Assembly (NCBI RefSeq): GCF_002741055.1
Contig: NZ_CP016809.1
Location: forward strand, 6,178,501-6,242,500
Origin: Paenibacillus ihbetae
Lineage (GTDB): Bacteria; Bacillota; Bacilli; Paenibacillales; Paenibacillaceae
Direction: 5' to 3'
DNA: 64,000 nucleotides
The notes below the pieces were generated by a model. The model made no database searches, was not told the origin of the DNA, and saw only the letters and a list, made by a program, of their open reading frames with translations. The position numbers and the translations under genes were made by a program. Shown here piece after piece: positions 27,438-35,271 of the stretch (within the stretch, counting starts at the first letter, position 1; the number at the start of each line of letters is the position of its first letter).

Positions 27438-28019
27438 ATGCTCGTACCATTGCTAATGTTTGCTATCGTTTCATCATTTACCCCGGGACCGAACAACATA
27501 ATCTCAATGACCCATGCCCGAAAATACGGGTATCAGGCCGCTCTAAAGTTTATCGGCGGGGTTGCAGCGGGGTGCTTCGCTATCATGCTGTTGTCCGGTT
27601 ACTTCAATTTCGCATTATATCAATGGATTCCGAGGGTCAAGTTTGCTTTGGATTTGTTGGGGGGCTTATATCTGCTGTATTTAGCCGTGAAAATCATAAG
27701 AAGCAAGCCGCAGCAAAATGAAGACCCGGCCGGCATCATGAATACCTTCTGGTTCGGATTATTCTTCCAGTTCATCAATCCCAAGGTGATTCTATACGGC
27801 TTTACGGCCATTTCGTCCTTCGTCATGCCTGTGACGGATTCTCGCCTTCAATTGGTCATGTATTCTTTGCTGCTGACGGTCGTCGGGGTTAGCGCCAACT
27901 TGACCTGGGCACTAGGCGGCAGGCTGTTCCAACGTTTCCTCGAACGCCATGAGCGGGCGTTTAATGTCGTGATGGGGCTGTTGCTCATATTCAGTGCCGT
28001 ATCCATATTCGCGAACTAG
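27438..28019 (+). CDS. LysE/RhtB-family amino acid exporter
   Basis: 193 residues with about six hydrophobic segments and the LysE hallmarks: FTPGPNNIISM near the N-terminus, GVAAGCFAIML, LGGLYLLYLAVKIIRS and FFQFINPKVILYGFT. LysE-type proteins export amino acids or related metabolites (the cysteine/O-acetylserine exporters are near in look). ATG 27438 has GGGAGGAG upstream. Its divergent XRE-cupin neighbour probably switches it on in response to the exported compound. Confidence 0.88.
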   Translation: MLVPLLMFAIVSSFTPGPNNIISMTHARKYGYQAALKFIGGVAAGCFAIMLLSGYFNFALYQWIPRVKFALDLLGGLYLLYLAVKIIRSKPQQNEDPAGIMNTFWFGLFFQFINPKVILYGFTAISSFVMPVTDSRLQLVMYSLLLTVVGVSANLTWALGGRLFQRFLERHERAFNVVMGLLLIFSAVSIFAN

Positions 28020-28080
28020 TCCAAGAGAGGGGCCAAATATCGTATAATAAAAATACTTCAGAACGATCTGGGAGGAGACC

Positions 28081-28908
28081 ATGCGATCATTCATCCCGCT
28101 GCAAGCTCCGTTAATCGAAACTTCTCATCCGGACGCTTCCTACTGTTATCGCGAATATCAGCCAAGCGCAAATCTGAGTCCTTATGTGGCCGCTTACTGG
28201 ACTTTAGATGTTCGGTCATCCGTTCGGCCGCCGCAGCATCGCATACTGCCCGACGGATGCGTCGATATCATTTTCGACCTCCGTTCCCGTTCCGCTTCCG
28301 AATGCGCCTTCGTGGCAGGGGTGATGACCGCTCCGGACGCTTTTTTAATGACCGAGGATCACGCCTTGTTCGGTGTCCGCTTCTATTCGGAGACGGTTCG
28401 TTTATTCACGCGCTATCCCGTCTCGGAATTCAGGAATGCACAGGTGTTTCTGCATGAGATTTGGGGCAGGGATGGCGCTGAATTCGGCGAGCGCATCATG
28501 ACTGCTGCAGATACGATCCGGCGGATCGAACAAATGGAAGTTTATTTATCGAACAGGCTAAATCGGGCAGACATTGCCCATGACGCGATCCTCCTTCAAG
28601 GCCTTCGTTATCTATACGACGAGAAGGGGATGCTAAGCGTCAGATCCCTCGCCGATAAGCTTCATTACAGCGAAAGAACGGTACGTCGGGCTTTTCAGAA
28701 GGAGCTGGGCATCGGTCCCAAAGAAATGACGGACATCATCCGTTTTCAATACTTGCTGCGGGAGCTGCTTCATGCCCGGTCCTACCGATATCCGGATATC
28801 GCCGCTAAATACGGTTATTCCGACCAGTCGCACTTCATCCACACCTTCAAACGATTCTACGGTGCTACGCCTCAGCAGGTGTTCCAGGCCCCGTTCAGCC
28901 CGGGTTAG
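28081..28908 (+). CDS. AraC-family transcriptional regulator (DUF6597-type N-terminus)
   Basis: 275 residues. The N-terminal half has the pattern LSPYVAAYWTLDV, RILPDGCVDIIFDL, and FGVRFYSETVRLF seen in AraC proteins with a DUF6597 sensor. The C-terminal AraC HTH pair is LSVRSLADKLHYSERTVRRAFQKELGIGPKEM and YPDIAAKYGYSDQSHFIHTFKRFYGATP. ATG 28081 has GGGAGGAG just upstream. The following VOC-family gene may be its target; the pair is commonly seen in Bacillales. Confidence 0.88.
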   Translation: MRSFIPLQAPLIETSHPDASYCYREYQPSANLSPYVAAYWTLDVRSSVRPPQHRILPDGCVDIIFDLRSRSASECAFVAGVMTAPDAFLMTEDHALFGVRFYSETVRLFTRYPVSEFRNAQVFLHEIWGRDGAEFGERIMTAADTIRRIEQMEVYLSNRLNRADIAHDAILLQGLRYLYDEKGMLSVRSLADKLHYSERTVRRAFQKELGIGPKEMTDIIRFQYLLRELLHARSYRYPDIAAKYGYSDQSHFIHTFKRFYGATPQQVFQAPFSPG

Positions 28909-29019
28909 CGTGCAAGATGTCCGTTTTTTACAATCTTTTTGAGGGTTCTGGAGCCAAAATATATAGTGGCAGGAATTTAAACTTGAAGGCGAAGGCCGTA
29001 CGTTTAGGAGGAATGTATC

Positions 29020-29442
29020 ATGAAACCGCGTATATCTGTACTAACGCTTGGCGTAGATGACCTGGAGCGATCGCTGAAGTTTTACCGCGACGGCCTCGGC
29101 TTGCCGACAGAGGGGATTGTCGGCACCGAGTTTGAGCATGGTGCTGTTGCCTTTTTCGATCTGCAGTCCGGCGTGAAGCTGGCGATTTGGAGCCGCAAGG
29201 ACTTGGCGGCGGAGGCGAATGTCCCGCATCATGCGCCCAGCTCGACGGAAATGACAATCGGCCATAATGTCGGTAGCAAGAAAGAAGTCGATGAGGTTAT
29301 GGAGCAAGCCGTGAAGGCTGGGGCAACCGTAACCGTCGCCGCTCAGGATACGTTCTGGGGAGGCTACTCGGGCCACTTCCTTGACCCGGACGGGCATCTG
29401 TGGGAAGTATGCTGGAATCCCGCTTGGGAGCTTGATGATTAA
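29020..29442 (+). CDS. VOC-family (glyoxalase/bleomycin-resistance fold) protein
   Basis: 140 residues, two beta-alpha-beta-beta-beta modules: ISVLTLGVDDLERSLKFYRDGLGLP at the N-terminus, and the C-terminal module ending GYSGHFLDPDGHLWEVCWNP. The FLDPDGHLWEV motif carries the C-terminal metal-ligand glutamate typical of VOC proteins. Activity cannot be assigned; dioxygenase, lyase and drug-binding members all share this look. A GGAGG element lies upstream of ATG 29020. Confidence 0.87.
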   Translation: MKPRISVLTLGVDDLERSLKFYRDGLGLPTEGIVGTEFEHGAVAFFDLQSGVKLAIWSRKDLAAEANVPHHAPSSTEMTIGHNVGSKKEVDEVMEQAVKAGATVTVAAQDTFWGGYSGHFLDPDGHLWEVCWNPAWELDD

Positions 29443-29504
29443 ACTCAGCAAAAGACAACAACAATGGACTAGCAGTTGATCAAGTATATAATGTTGCATA
29501 TTAC

Positions 29505-29533
29505 AATCGCAGGCCTGAGCCTGCGATTTTTTT
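29505..29533. terminator. Terminator between convergent VOC and thioredoxin-like genes
   Basis: Perfect 10-bp stem, 29505-29514 with 29519-29528, loop CTGA, followed by seven T on the plus strand. Confidence 0.88.
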
Positions 29534-29537
29534 ATGG

Positions 29538-30164
29538 TTATGGTTCAATGCCGGATGCGGCAATCGTCTGCAGCAGAGCCTTGACTTCTTGGATGATCAC
29601 GGTTTGATAGAATGTTCCCTCGTTGTATAGCCGGCCGATCTGTCGGTATGTATCGTTAAGGCGTGTCTGATATTCATCCGCTTCATTGTCCGGGTTATCG
29701 CGCTTGAACTGGTCCATGACCGCTTGGATGTAGGCAGGACGGGCGCCCCAGCGGCCAAGGACCTGTCCGCTGCGGGCGTTAAGGAAGAGGGCTACAGGCT
29801 GTGCGCGGCCGCCGCCGGTCAAGAATAGATCCATTGTCTCCAAATGCTCTTCCATCAACAGAATTTCTGCCGTAATGCCGCTTTGCTCCATCAAACGGAA
29901 CAGAACCGGAACGTTCCATATGACATCCGGACACCAATCCGTGCAGAGAATGAGAACGTGCAGACGGTGGTGTTCTTGCAAGGCTGTGAAGAAATTCAGA
30001 TCTTCTCCCTTCTGCCATTGAAACTGCTCGTAAACGCCGGTAAATCGAGCTTTCGTATCCGGGATGCCGCTTAGAATCATTTCACGAGTCTGCATGGTCT
30101 CCATGAATTGCTGAATGGTTATGCCTTGGCCAATTTTGTCTTTTAGATAAATGCTTGTGTTCAT
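29538..30164 (-). CDS. Thioredoxin-family protein with a CxxD-like site
   Basis: 208 residues. The core strand-helix ILCTDWCPDVIWNVPVLFRLME is a thioredoxin fold in which the usual CxxC is reduced to WCPD, so it lacks the resolving cysteine and may not act as a dithiol oxidoreductase. QPVALFLNARSGQVLGRWGARP matches the cis-proline region. Members of this thioredoxin-like group are common in Bacillales and uncharacterised. ATG 30164 follows GGGAGGAA with seven bases of spacing; the upstream in-frame ATG has none. It is divergent from a MocR-type regulator. Confidence 0.8.
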   Translation of the reverse strand: MNTSIYLKDKIGQGITIQQFMETMQTREMILSGIPDTKARFTGVYEQFQWQKGEDLNFFTALQEHHRLHVLILCTDWCPDVIWNVPVLFRLMEQSGITAEILLMEEHLETMDLFLTGGGRAQPVALFLNARSGQVLGRWGARPAYIQAVMDQFKRDNPDNEADEYQTRLNDTYRQIGRLYNEGTFYQTVIIQEVKALLQTIAASGIEP

Positions 30165-30305
30165 TTTAATCTTCCTCCCGACATGTACGATGCGGATTTG
30201 ACTGATCCTAATGGGGCTCACACGGTCAGGATGCAGTTAAACAAGGGAGAGACCGATGCTGGCGCATTCGGATCTAGCCGGCAAGCAAGTTATATCATAA
30301 AATAG

Positions 30306-30331
30306 AACTGACCATTATGAAATGGACAGTT
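30306..30331. promoter_or_regulatory. Imperfect palindrome in the MocR/thioredoxin divergent region
   Basis: AACTGACCATT (30306-30316) and AATGGACAGTT (30321-30331) are inverted with one mismatch. A 14-base perfect palindrome CGATCTATAGATCG lies at 30372-30385, close to the regulator's start. Either may be the MocR-type protein's site. Confidence 0.4.
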
Positions 30332-30438
30332 TTTGATAAATTATGCGGGTCAATCGTTCTCGATATGAATGCGATCTATAGATCGTATAAATTCCATATC
30401 AATCGACATACAACATCAGAAAGGGGGCAGCGCTCCTA

Positions 30439-31872
30439 ATGTTCGACATTCTTCTACCGGAGCAAAACGAGCAGCCGCTATACCAGCAATTGTACTCCCT
30501 CATACGCGACAGCATCCGAAGCGGGGGAATTGCAAACGGGCAGCGGCTGCCTTCCGTCCGATCGCTGCAGCATCAGTTGAATATCAGCAAAACCCCGATT
30601 GAGACGGCCTATCAGATGCTGACGGCTGAGGGCTATGTCATCAGCAAGCCTCGTTCCGGCCTGTATGCCGTTAACCCGGATCAGCGGGGAGCAGCGCGAG
30701 CTATGAGCAGCGCGGAGGCGGATAAAACTACTCCAGCGGCCTCTGTGCAAGGAACCGGATACAGCTTTCCTCCGGTGCAAGTTGATTTTAATCCGACGGC
30801 ACTTGACCCAGGGGCTTTTCCAGTGCGTGTCTGGAATAAAATGCTTAAGGATTCGCTGGACCATCATTTGCATGAAATCGGTCATTATGGTGATCCGCAA
30901 GGCGAATACGGCCTTCGTATGGTCGTTTCCGATTATTTGCGAAATTCGAGAGGCGTACAATCTACGCCCGAGCAAGTCGTTATCGGTGCCGGCACGGCAT
31001 ACAGCATAGGGGTCCTCTCCAAAATGCTGAAGGACATCCGGGCGGTGGGATTCGAGGAGCCCGGCTACAGCCTCGTCCGTGATCAATTTCAGTTAAACGG
31101 CTTTCAGGTCTTGCCGATCCCTGTTCATGATACCGGAATATCGATTGCAGCATTGAAGCGGAGGCAGGTACAGCTAGTGTATGTCACCCCCTCCCATCAA
31201 TTTCCTACGGGGGGCATTATGCCGTATCCCGAGCGGGAACGACTGCTTCAGTGGGCTGAGGATAACCATGCGTATATTATCGAGGATGACTACGACGGAG
31301 AATTCCGTTACCATGGAAAGCCGATTCCTTCCCTCCAGGGTCTGGACCGGAGCGGAAGGGTGATTTACGCGGGAACTTTCTCCAAGGTGCTGACGCCGAC
31401 GCTGCGGATGAACTATCTGGTTCTTCCGCCGGAGTTGATGATTCGGTTAAAGAAGATGCGGCAGGAGTTGTTTTTTGCACCTTCACGGATTGAGCAGTGG
31501 GCTATGGAGTCCTTTTTCAAGGAAGGGCATTGGTACCGTCACATCCGTAGAGCAAGAAGCTTGTACCGGAAACGGCATCGATACCTCATTGACATCCTCC
31601 ATGCTTATCTGGGCGAGCATGTGGAAATTTCCGGCCAAAATTCCGGTTTGCATATCCAGCTGACGGTTAAGAAGCCCGTCACGTCGGATGAGCTGATTCG
31701 CCTAGCGGCGGAACACGGAGTAAGGGTATATGATCTGCGAAAAATGTGGATCGGGCGAACGCAGGACACCGGACAGTACCCGAGATTGTATATGGGATTT
31801 GCGGGGCTGCGGGAAGAGGAGATGGATTACGGAATCCAGCTGCTGCGAAAAGCCTGGTCGCTTGAATCATGA
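30439..31872 (+). CDS. MocR/PdxR-type GntR regulator with aminotransferase domain
   Basis: 477 residues. Residues 10-78 are a GntR winged helix (PLYQQLYSLIRDSIRSGGIANGQRLPSVRSLQHQL, ending KPRSGLYAV). After a linker, residues 115-475 are a fold-type I aminotransferase (GDPQGEYGLR, VIGAGTAYSIG, TPSHQFPTGG, EDDYDGEFR, and FSKVLTPTLRMNYLV with PLP lysine K316). MocR proteins use PLP-bound ligands to regulate vitamin B6 or amine metabolism; the target here is unknown. ATG 30439 follows AAAGGGGG. Divergent from the thioredoxin-like gene. Confidence 0.92.
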   Translation: MFDILLPEQNEQPLYQQLYSLIRDSIRSGGIANGQRLPSVRSLQHQLNISKTPIETAYQMLTAEGYVISKPRSGLYAVNPDQRGAARAMSSAEADKTTPAASVQGTGYSFPPVQVDFNPTALDPGAFPVRVWNKMLKDSLDHHLHEIGHYGDPQGEYGLRMVVSDYLRNSRGVQSTPEQVVIGAGTAYSIGVLSKMLKDIRAVGFEEPGYSLVRDQFQLNGFQVLPIPVHDTGISIAALKRRQVQLVYVTPSHQFPTGGIMPYPERERLLQWAEDNHAYIIEDDYDGEFRYHGKPIPSLQGLDRSGRVIYAGTFSKVLTPTLRMNYLVLPPELMIRLKKMRQELFFAPSRIEQWAMESFFKEGHWYRHIRRARSLYRKRHRYLIDILHAYLGEHVEISGQNSGLHIQLTVKKPVTSDELIRLAAEHGVRVYDLRKMWIGRTQDTGQYPRLYMGFAGLREEEMDYGIQLLRKAWSLES

Positions 31873-31895
31873 ACCGACGTGATTACACGTCTTTG

Positions 31896-31985
31896 TCTGG
31901 CGGTCATGACTTGCCCCCGTGCTGGCCTCTATGATCTGGCGGCCATGATTTCCCCGTGTAGCGCCTATGATCTGGCGGTCGTGAC
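31896..31985. repeat. Three degenerate ~36-39 base direct repeats
   Basis: TCTGGCGG(T/C)C(A/G)TGA starts at 31896, 31935 and 31971, with partly conserved spacer text (CCCCGTG, CTATGA) between. It fills the 216-base gap after the MocR-type gene. No arms for a hairpin and no ORF are seen. Confidence 0.6.
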
Positions 31986-32088
31986 TAAACTGTCTTTTAA
32001 AAGCTGCATTTTTTGACCATTTTCTTCAGGTCAGCAGCGAGGTAGCATATATGACAGAAGACAGATCACAGAGAATAGGAGTAGGGAT

Positions 32089-32976
32089 ATGATTACAGAT
32101 ACGGAAATCAAGGCGTATTTAACCCGATTGGGAATTCTCGATCGAAAGGCTCCGACAAAAACATTTCTGTTCGAGCTGCATCAAGCGCATGTAGAGCGAA
32201 TATCTTGGCAAACCGTTGATATTTTTGCGGGGAAACCGACCGCTATGGACGTGCGGAGTTCAATTCAGCTGATGCTGAGCCGGCGCAGCGGTTATTGCTT
32301 TCATCTGAACGGTGCGTTCAGCACGCTGCTGCAGGCACTGGGCTATAATATCCAATGGCATCGTGGCGGAGTCCAGCCAATCGGGCAAGAGCCGCGGATT
32401 AACGGATTTCATCTTGGGGTTACCGTTAGCTTACCCAATGACGAAGGGCAGGAGGAACGATGGATCGTTGATGTCGGACTAGGCGACATGCCCTATGAAC
32501 CGATACCGTTACGATATGGAGCATATCGTCAAGGACCTTTCACCTATGATCTTATGGCATCCGGTGTGGCTAATGGAGGCTGGCGTCTGACACATGATCC
32601 TGCGAATTCCTATGAAGGGATTGATTATGCTCCTGAAGCGGTTGATACCCTGGATGTATTCACTGCCAACCATGCGTTTTACAGCCGATCTCCCGAGTCG
32701 CCTTGGCGCGAGCTGTTCATTGTAAGGCAGCGTAGCGCAAAAAGAATCCATGAGCTAAAGGGTCGGATATTGAAATCCTGGGATGAATCGGGTATGCATA
32801 CCACAGAGATTGATAGCAAGGCTCAATGGAGGGAAGTGCTGGCCGATCTTTTCTATGAGGAGCTCGTCCATTATTCGGAGCTGGAGCGTGAAGGGATATG
32901 GGACAAAATCACCAAACTCCATGAACGTTGGTTAAGGGAGATGGAGGAGCAGAACGGTCGAGCTCAAAGCATATGA
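32089..32976 (+). CDS. nat: Arylamine N-acetyltransferase family protein
   Basis: 295 residues with the papain-like NAT triad: C70 in RSGYCFHLNGAFSTLL, H108 in NGFHLGVTV and D128 in WIVDVGLGD. NATs transfer acetyl from acetyl-CoA to arylamines or hydrazines by way of the cysteine. The C-terminal part (TDTLDVFTANHAFYSRSPESPWRELFIVRQR) is normal for the family. ATG 32089 has AGGAG about eight bases upstream. Natural substrate is unknown; a role in detoxification is the usual guess. Confidence 0.9.
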   Translation: MITDTEIKAYLTRLGILDRKAPTKTFLFELHQAHVERISWQTVDIFAGKPTAMDVRSSIQLMLSRRSGYCFHLNGAFSTLLQALGYNIQWHRGGVQPIGQEPRINGFHLGVTVSLPNDEGQEERWIVDVGLGDMPYEPIPLRYGAYRQGPFTYDLMASGVANGGWRLTHDPANSYEGIDYAPEAVDTLDVFTANHAFYSRSPESPWRELFIVRQRSAKRIHELKGRILKSWDESGMHTTEIDSKAQWREVLADLFYEELVHYSELEREGIWDKITKLHERWLREMEEQNGRAQSI

Positions 32977-33125
32977 AGCCTGCTTCATTGCCAGGCTGGT
33001 CCCCAGATGAAATAAATATAACCGTTCTCGAACTTGCGGCCTTTCCGCTGCTGGTGTTATGATGGTTCCCACCATACGAAGTTCATGAAGGAACTTCGGT
33101 AACTATTGTGAGGGAGCGAATCGAC

Positions 33126-33455
33126 ATGGCAACGATCGAGGATTTTTTGAAGCTGGATATCCGTGTTGGAACCGTCGTGGACGCCGAGCCATTTCCGGAA
33201 GCCCGCGTTCCGGCGATTAAAATGAAAATTGATTTCGGTCCTCTTGGAATCAAGCGGACAAGCGCCCAAATTACGCGCCGATACAATGCCGGGGAGCTGA
33301 TCGGCACCCAGGTAACGGCGATCGTGAATTTCCCGCCGAGACGCATCGCAGGCTTTGAATCCGAGGTGCTTGTCTTGGGCGGAGTTCCGGAGAAGGGGGA
33401 CGTCGTCCTGTTGCGGCCGGAATACAAGCTGCCTGACGGAACCCCGATTGCTTGA
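33126..33455 (+). CDS. csaA: CsaA-type tRNA-binding domain protein
   Basis: 109 residues, a free-standing EMAP/Trbp111 OB fold: FLKLDIRVGTVVDAEPFPEARVPAIKMKIDFG, SAQITRRYNAGELIGTQV and the dimer segment FPPRRIAGFESEVLVLG. The B. subtilis CsaA is described as a homodimeric export-related chaperone that also binds tRNA. ATG 33126 follows GAGGGAG with seven to eight bases of spacing; the six extra upstream codons are not needed. Ended by its own terminator. Confidence 0.9.
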   Translation: MATIEDFLKLDIRVGTVVDAEPFPEARVPAIKMKIDFGPLGIKRTSAQITRRYNAGELIGTQVTAIVNFPPRRIAGFESEVLVLGGVPEKGDVVLLRPEYKLPDGTPIA

Positions 33456-33468
33456 CGAATCCGAAGGG

Positions 33469-33502
33469 AAAGGCCCCGGCATAACGGTCCGGAGCCTTTT
33501 TT
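33469..33502 (+). terminator. Terminator after csaA
   Basis: AAAGGCCCCGG (33469-33479) pairs with CCGGAGCCTTT (33489-33499) with one mismatch, followed by a T-run to 33502. Confidence 0.8.
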
Positions 33503-33649
33503 ATTGATACGAACCGTGTTTCGTTGTCTCCATGCTGCCGAATGACATGCCAAGCTGCCGCCAGGGGCGTTGTTTTCTCCATCAGGATATCATAATATGA
33601 TAACTGGGAGGGTTTTCTAAATGGATGGATAAGGTTGAGGAGGGGGATT

Positions 33650-33844
33650 ATGAACCCAGACTTTTATCACCGTGACGACGAGGCAGCATTCGGCCCGGTC
33701 GGAGCACAGTATGCTTTGCTTGTCTTCATCCGTTTTCTGACGCGGCGCAAATTTCTCCGCATTAACGAGCAATGCGAAAGGCTGAGAGAAAAGATGCTGG
33801 AGCAAAAGAGGCTTCACATTAATCGATCGGATCTTGCCTCATGA
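33650..33844 (+). CDS. Small hypothetical protein (64 aa) coupled to an acetyltransferase
   Basis: 64 residues (MNPDFYHRDDEAAFGP, then an Arg/Lys-rich helical half, LREKMLEQKRLH). ATG 33650 follows a strong GAGGAGGGGG site. The stop overlaps the next start (ATGA at 33841-33844), so the two are co-translated. I recognise no domain. Confidence 0.65.
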   Translation: MNPDFYHRDDEAAFGPVGAQYALLVFIRFLTRRKFLRINEQCERLREKMLEQKRLHINRSDLAS

Positions 33845-34269
33845 AGGAACCCCTAGATCTCAAAGATGTCATGATCAGCAGCGACTCTTCCCTGCTGGAT
33901 ACAGCAGCCATTCTAAGATTTCTGCATGACAGCTATTGGGCCAGCCGTCGGTCCGAATCCAAAATCCTCGATTCATTAAAGGGCTCTGTGTGCTTCGGGG
34001 CTTATTACAATGGGCGGCAGATCGGCTTTGCCCGTGTGGTCACCGACGGGGCGACCGTGTATTGGTTATGCGACGTCTACGTGGATCCGGCTTACCGGGC
34101 TCAAGGCGTAGGCAAAAAGCTAATCGCAACGATTACCGGACATCCGGATTACCGAAACTTATTCGGCATACTGGCAACAAGGGATGCGCACGGGCTGTAC
34201 GAGCAGTTCGGCTTCGTGCGGGATCATGGCAAGACGCTGACAAGAACGCCGGATTTTTTGCGAAAATAA
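33841..34269 (+). CDS. GNAT-family N-acetyltransferase
   Basis: 142 residues. CDVYVDPAYRAQGVGKKLIATI contains the acetyl-CoA pyrophosphate loop (QGVGK), preceded by IGFARVVTDGATVYWL and followed by LATRDAHGLYEQFGFV. This compact form, with the AHGLYEQFGF ending, matches the common uncharacterised acetyltransferases of Bacillales. Its start overlaps the small gene before it. The tmrB gene follows after 24 bases with its own ribosome site, so the three may share a transcript. Confidence 0.88.
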   Translation: MKEPLDLKDVMISSDSSLLDTAAILRFLHDSYWASRRSESKILDSLKGSVCFGAYYNGRQIGFARVVTDGATVYWLCDVYVDPAYRAQGVGKKLIATITGHPDYRNLFGILATRDAHGLYEQFGFVRDHGKTLTRTPDFLRK

Positions 34270-34293
34270 GGGCCCTTATTCAGGAGGTAAACC

Positions 34294-34890
34294 ATGATTC
34301 TATGGATTAACGGAGCTTTCGGCTCCGGGAAGACGCAAGCTGCTCACGAGCTTCATCGCAGATTGCCGAATTCGTACGTGTACGATCCGGAAAATGCCGG
34401 CTATTTCATTCGGTCTAACCTGCCGCCGGATGCCAAGCGGGATGATTTCCAGCATTACCCCATGTGGCGGGAGTTTAACTATGCCATGTTCAAGCACATG
34501 GACCGGGAATCCGACTGCATCATTATCGCGCCCATGACGGTGACTAATCCGGAATATTTCGATGAAATCGTAGGAAGGCTCCGGCGGGACGGTGTTCAAG
34601 TTCGGCATTTCACCCTGTGCGCATCAAGGGAGGTCCTTCTCAAGCGTCTCCGAAGCCGTTATGAAGGATCGAATTCCTGGGCGGCGCAGCAGATAGACCG
34701 ATGTATCAGCGGATTATCGCAGGAGGTATTCCGGCAGCACATCGATACGGATCGGCTGTCGATCGACGAGGTCGTTTCGGTCATTGCCGGTCAAGCCGGC
34801 ATACAACTGCTTCCCGATCACCGAAGCCGTGCCAGAAAACAGCTCGACCGTATGAAAACGAAGCTATCCCACGTTCGGTTTTTTGGATGA
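34294..34890 (+). CDS. tmrB: TmrB-like ATP-binding tunicamycin-resistance protein
   Basis: 198 residues. The P-loop INGAFGSGKT is at residues 5-14, and SYVYDPENAGYFIRS, DDFQHYPMWREFNYAMF, RLRSRYEGSNSWAAQQIDRC and DTDRLSIDEVV follow in the order found in B. subtilis TmrB. TmrB binds ATP and tunicamycin and confers resistance when abundant. ATG 34294 has AGGAGG seven bases upstream. Whether this copy confers resistance is unknown. Confidence 0.88.
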   Translation: MILWINGAFGSGKTQAAHELHRRLPNSYVYDPENAGYFIRSNLPPDAKRDDFQHYPMWREFNYAMFKHMDRESDCIIIAPMTVTNPEYFDEIVGRLRRDGVQVRHFTLCASREVLLKRLRSRYEGSNSWAAQQIDRCISGLSQEVFRQHIDTDRLSIDEVVSVIAGQAGIQLLPDHRSRARKQLDRMKTKLSHVRFFG

Positions 34891-34922
34891 ATTCTAATCG
34901 ATTGATATAAAAGCAGAGATAA

Positions 34923-34954
34923 GCGAAGACCTGAACAGGGGCTTCGTTTTTTTT
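34923..34954 (+). terminator. Terminator after tmrB
   Basis: GCGAAG/CTTCG(T) stem with an inner CCT/AGG pairing, 34923-34946, followed by eight T. Confidence 0.75.
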
Positions 34955-35105
34955 GCTTTTTATAGTCATTTCATTTCTCAAAGGAAAATAAATTAGCCGG
35001 TCCTAAATATTTTGCATGCGTTAAAAAAAACCGAAAACACGGATTACATAAGGGTTTCCGAGGATTGATATTCGTCAACGCCTGCGCAATAACGGCAAAA
35101 TGATA

Positions 35106-35134
35106 TTGACAAATACCTAATGATGGATTATTTT
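35106..35134 (+). promoter_or_regulatory. Promoter of the manganese importer operon
   Basis: TTGACA (35106-35111), 17-base spacer, TATTTT (35129-35134); initiation near 35141. Confidence 0.7.
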
Positions 35135-35152
35135 TTGTACATAGCAATTAAT

Positions 35153-35170
35153 GTTTACCTTAGGCAAAAC
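35153..35170. promoter_or_regulatory. MntR-box-like palindrome
   Basis: GTTTACCTTAGGCAAAAC reads on the other strand as GTTTTGCCTAAGGTAAAC, matching the TTTGCCT-AAGG-AAAC form of B. subtilis MntR operators. It lies 12-29 bases after the predicted start site of the importer operon, so Mn(II)-bound MntR would block transcription. No mntR gene is in the window. Confidence 0.7.
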
Positions 35171-35271
35171 AATTGGTACAAGGCATTACATTTGACTCGA
35201 TGCATAATTATTCTGGCTGGAGAAGCGCACTGTCGCACAAGGCAATTCATTGGAGGAGGAGAAAAGGAACG

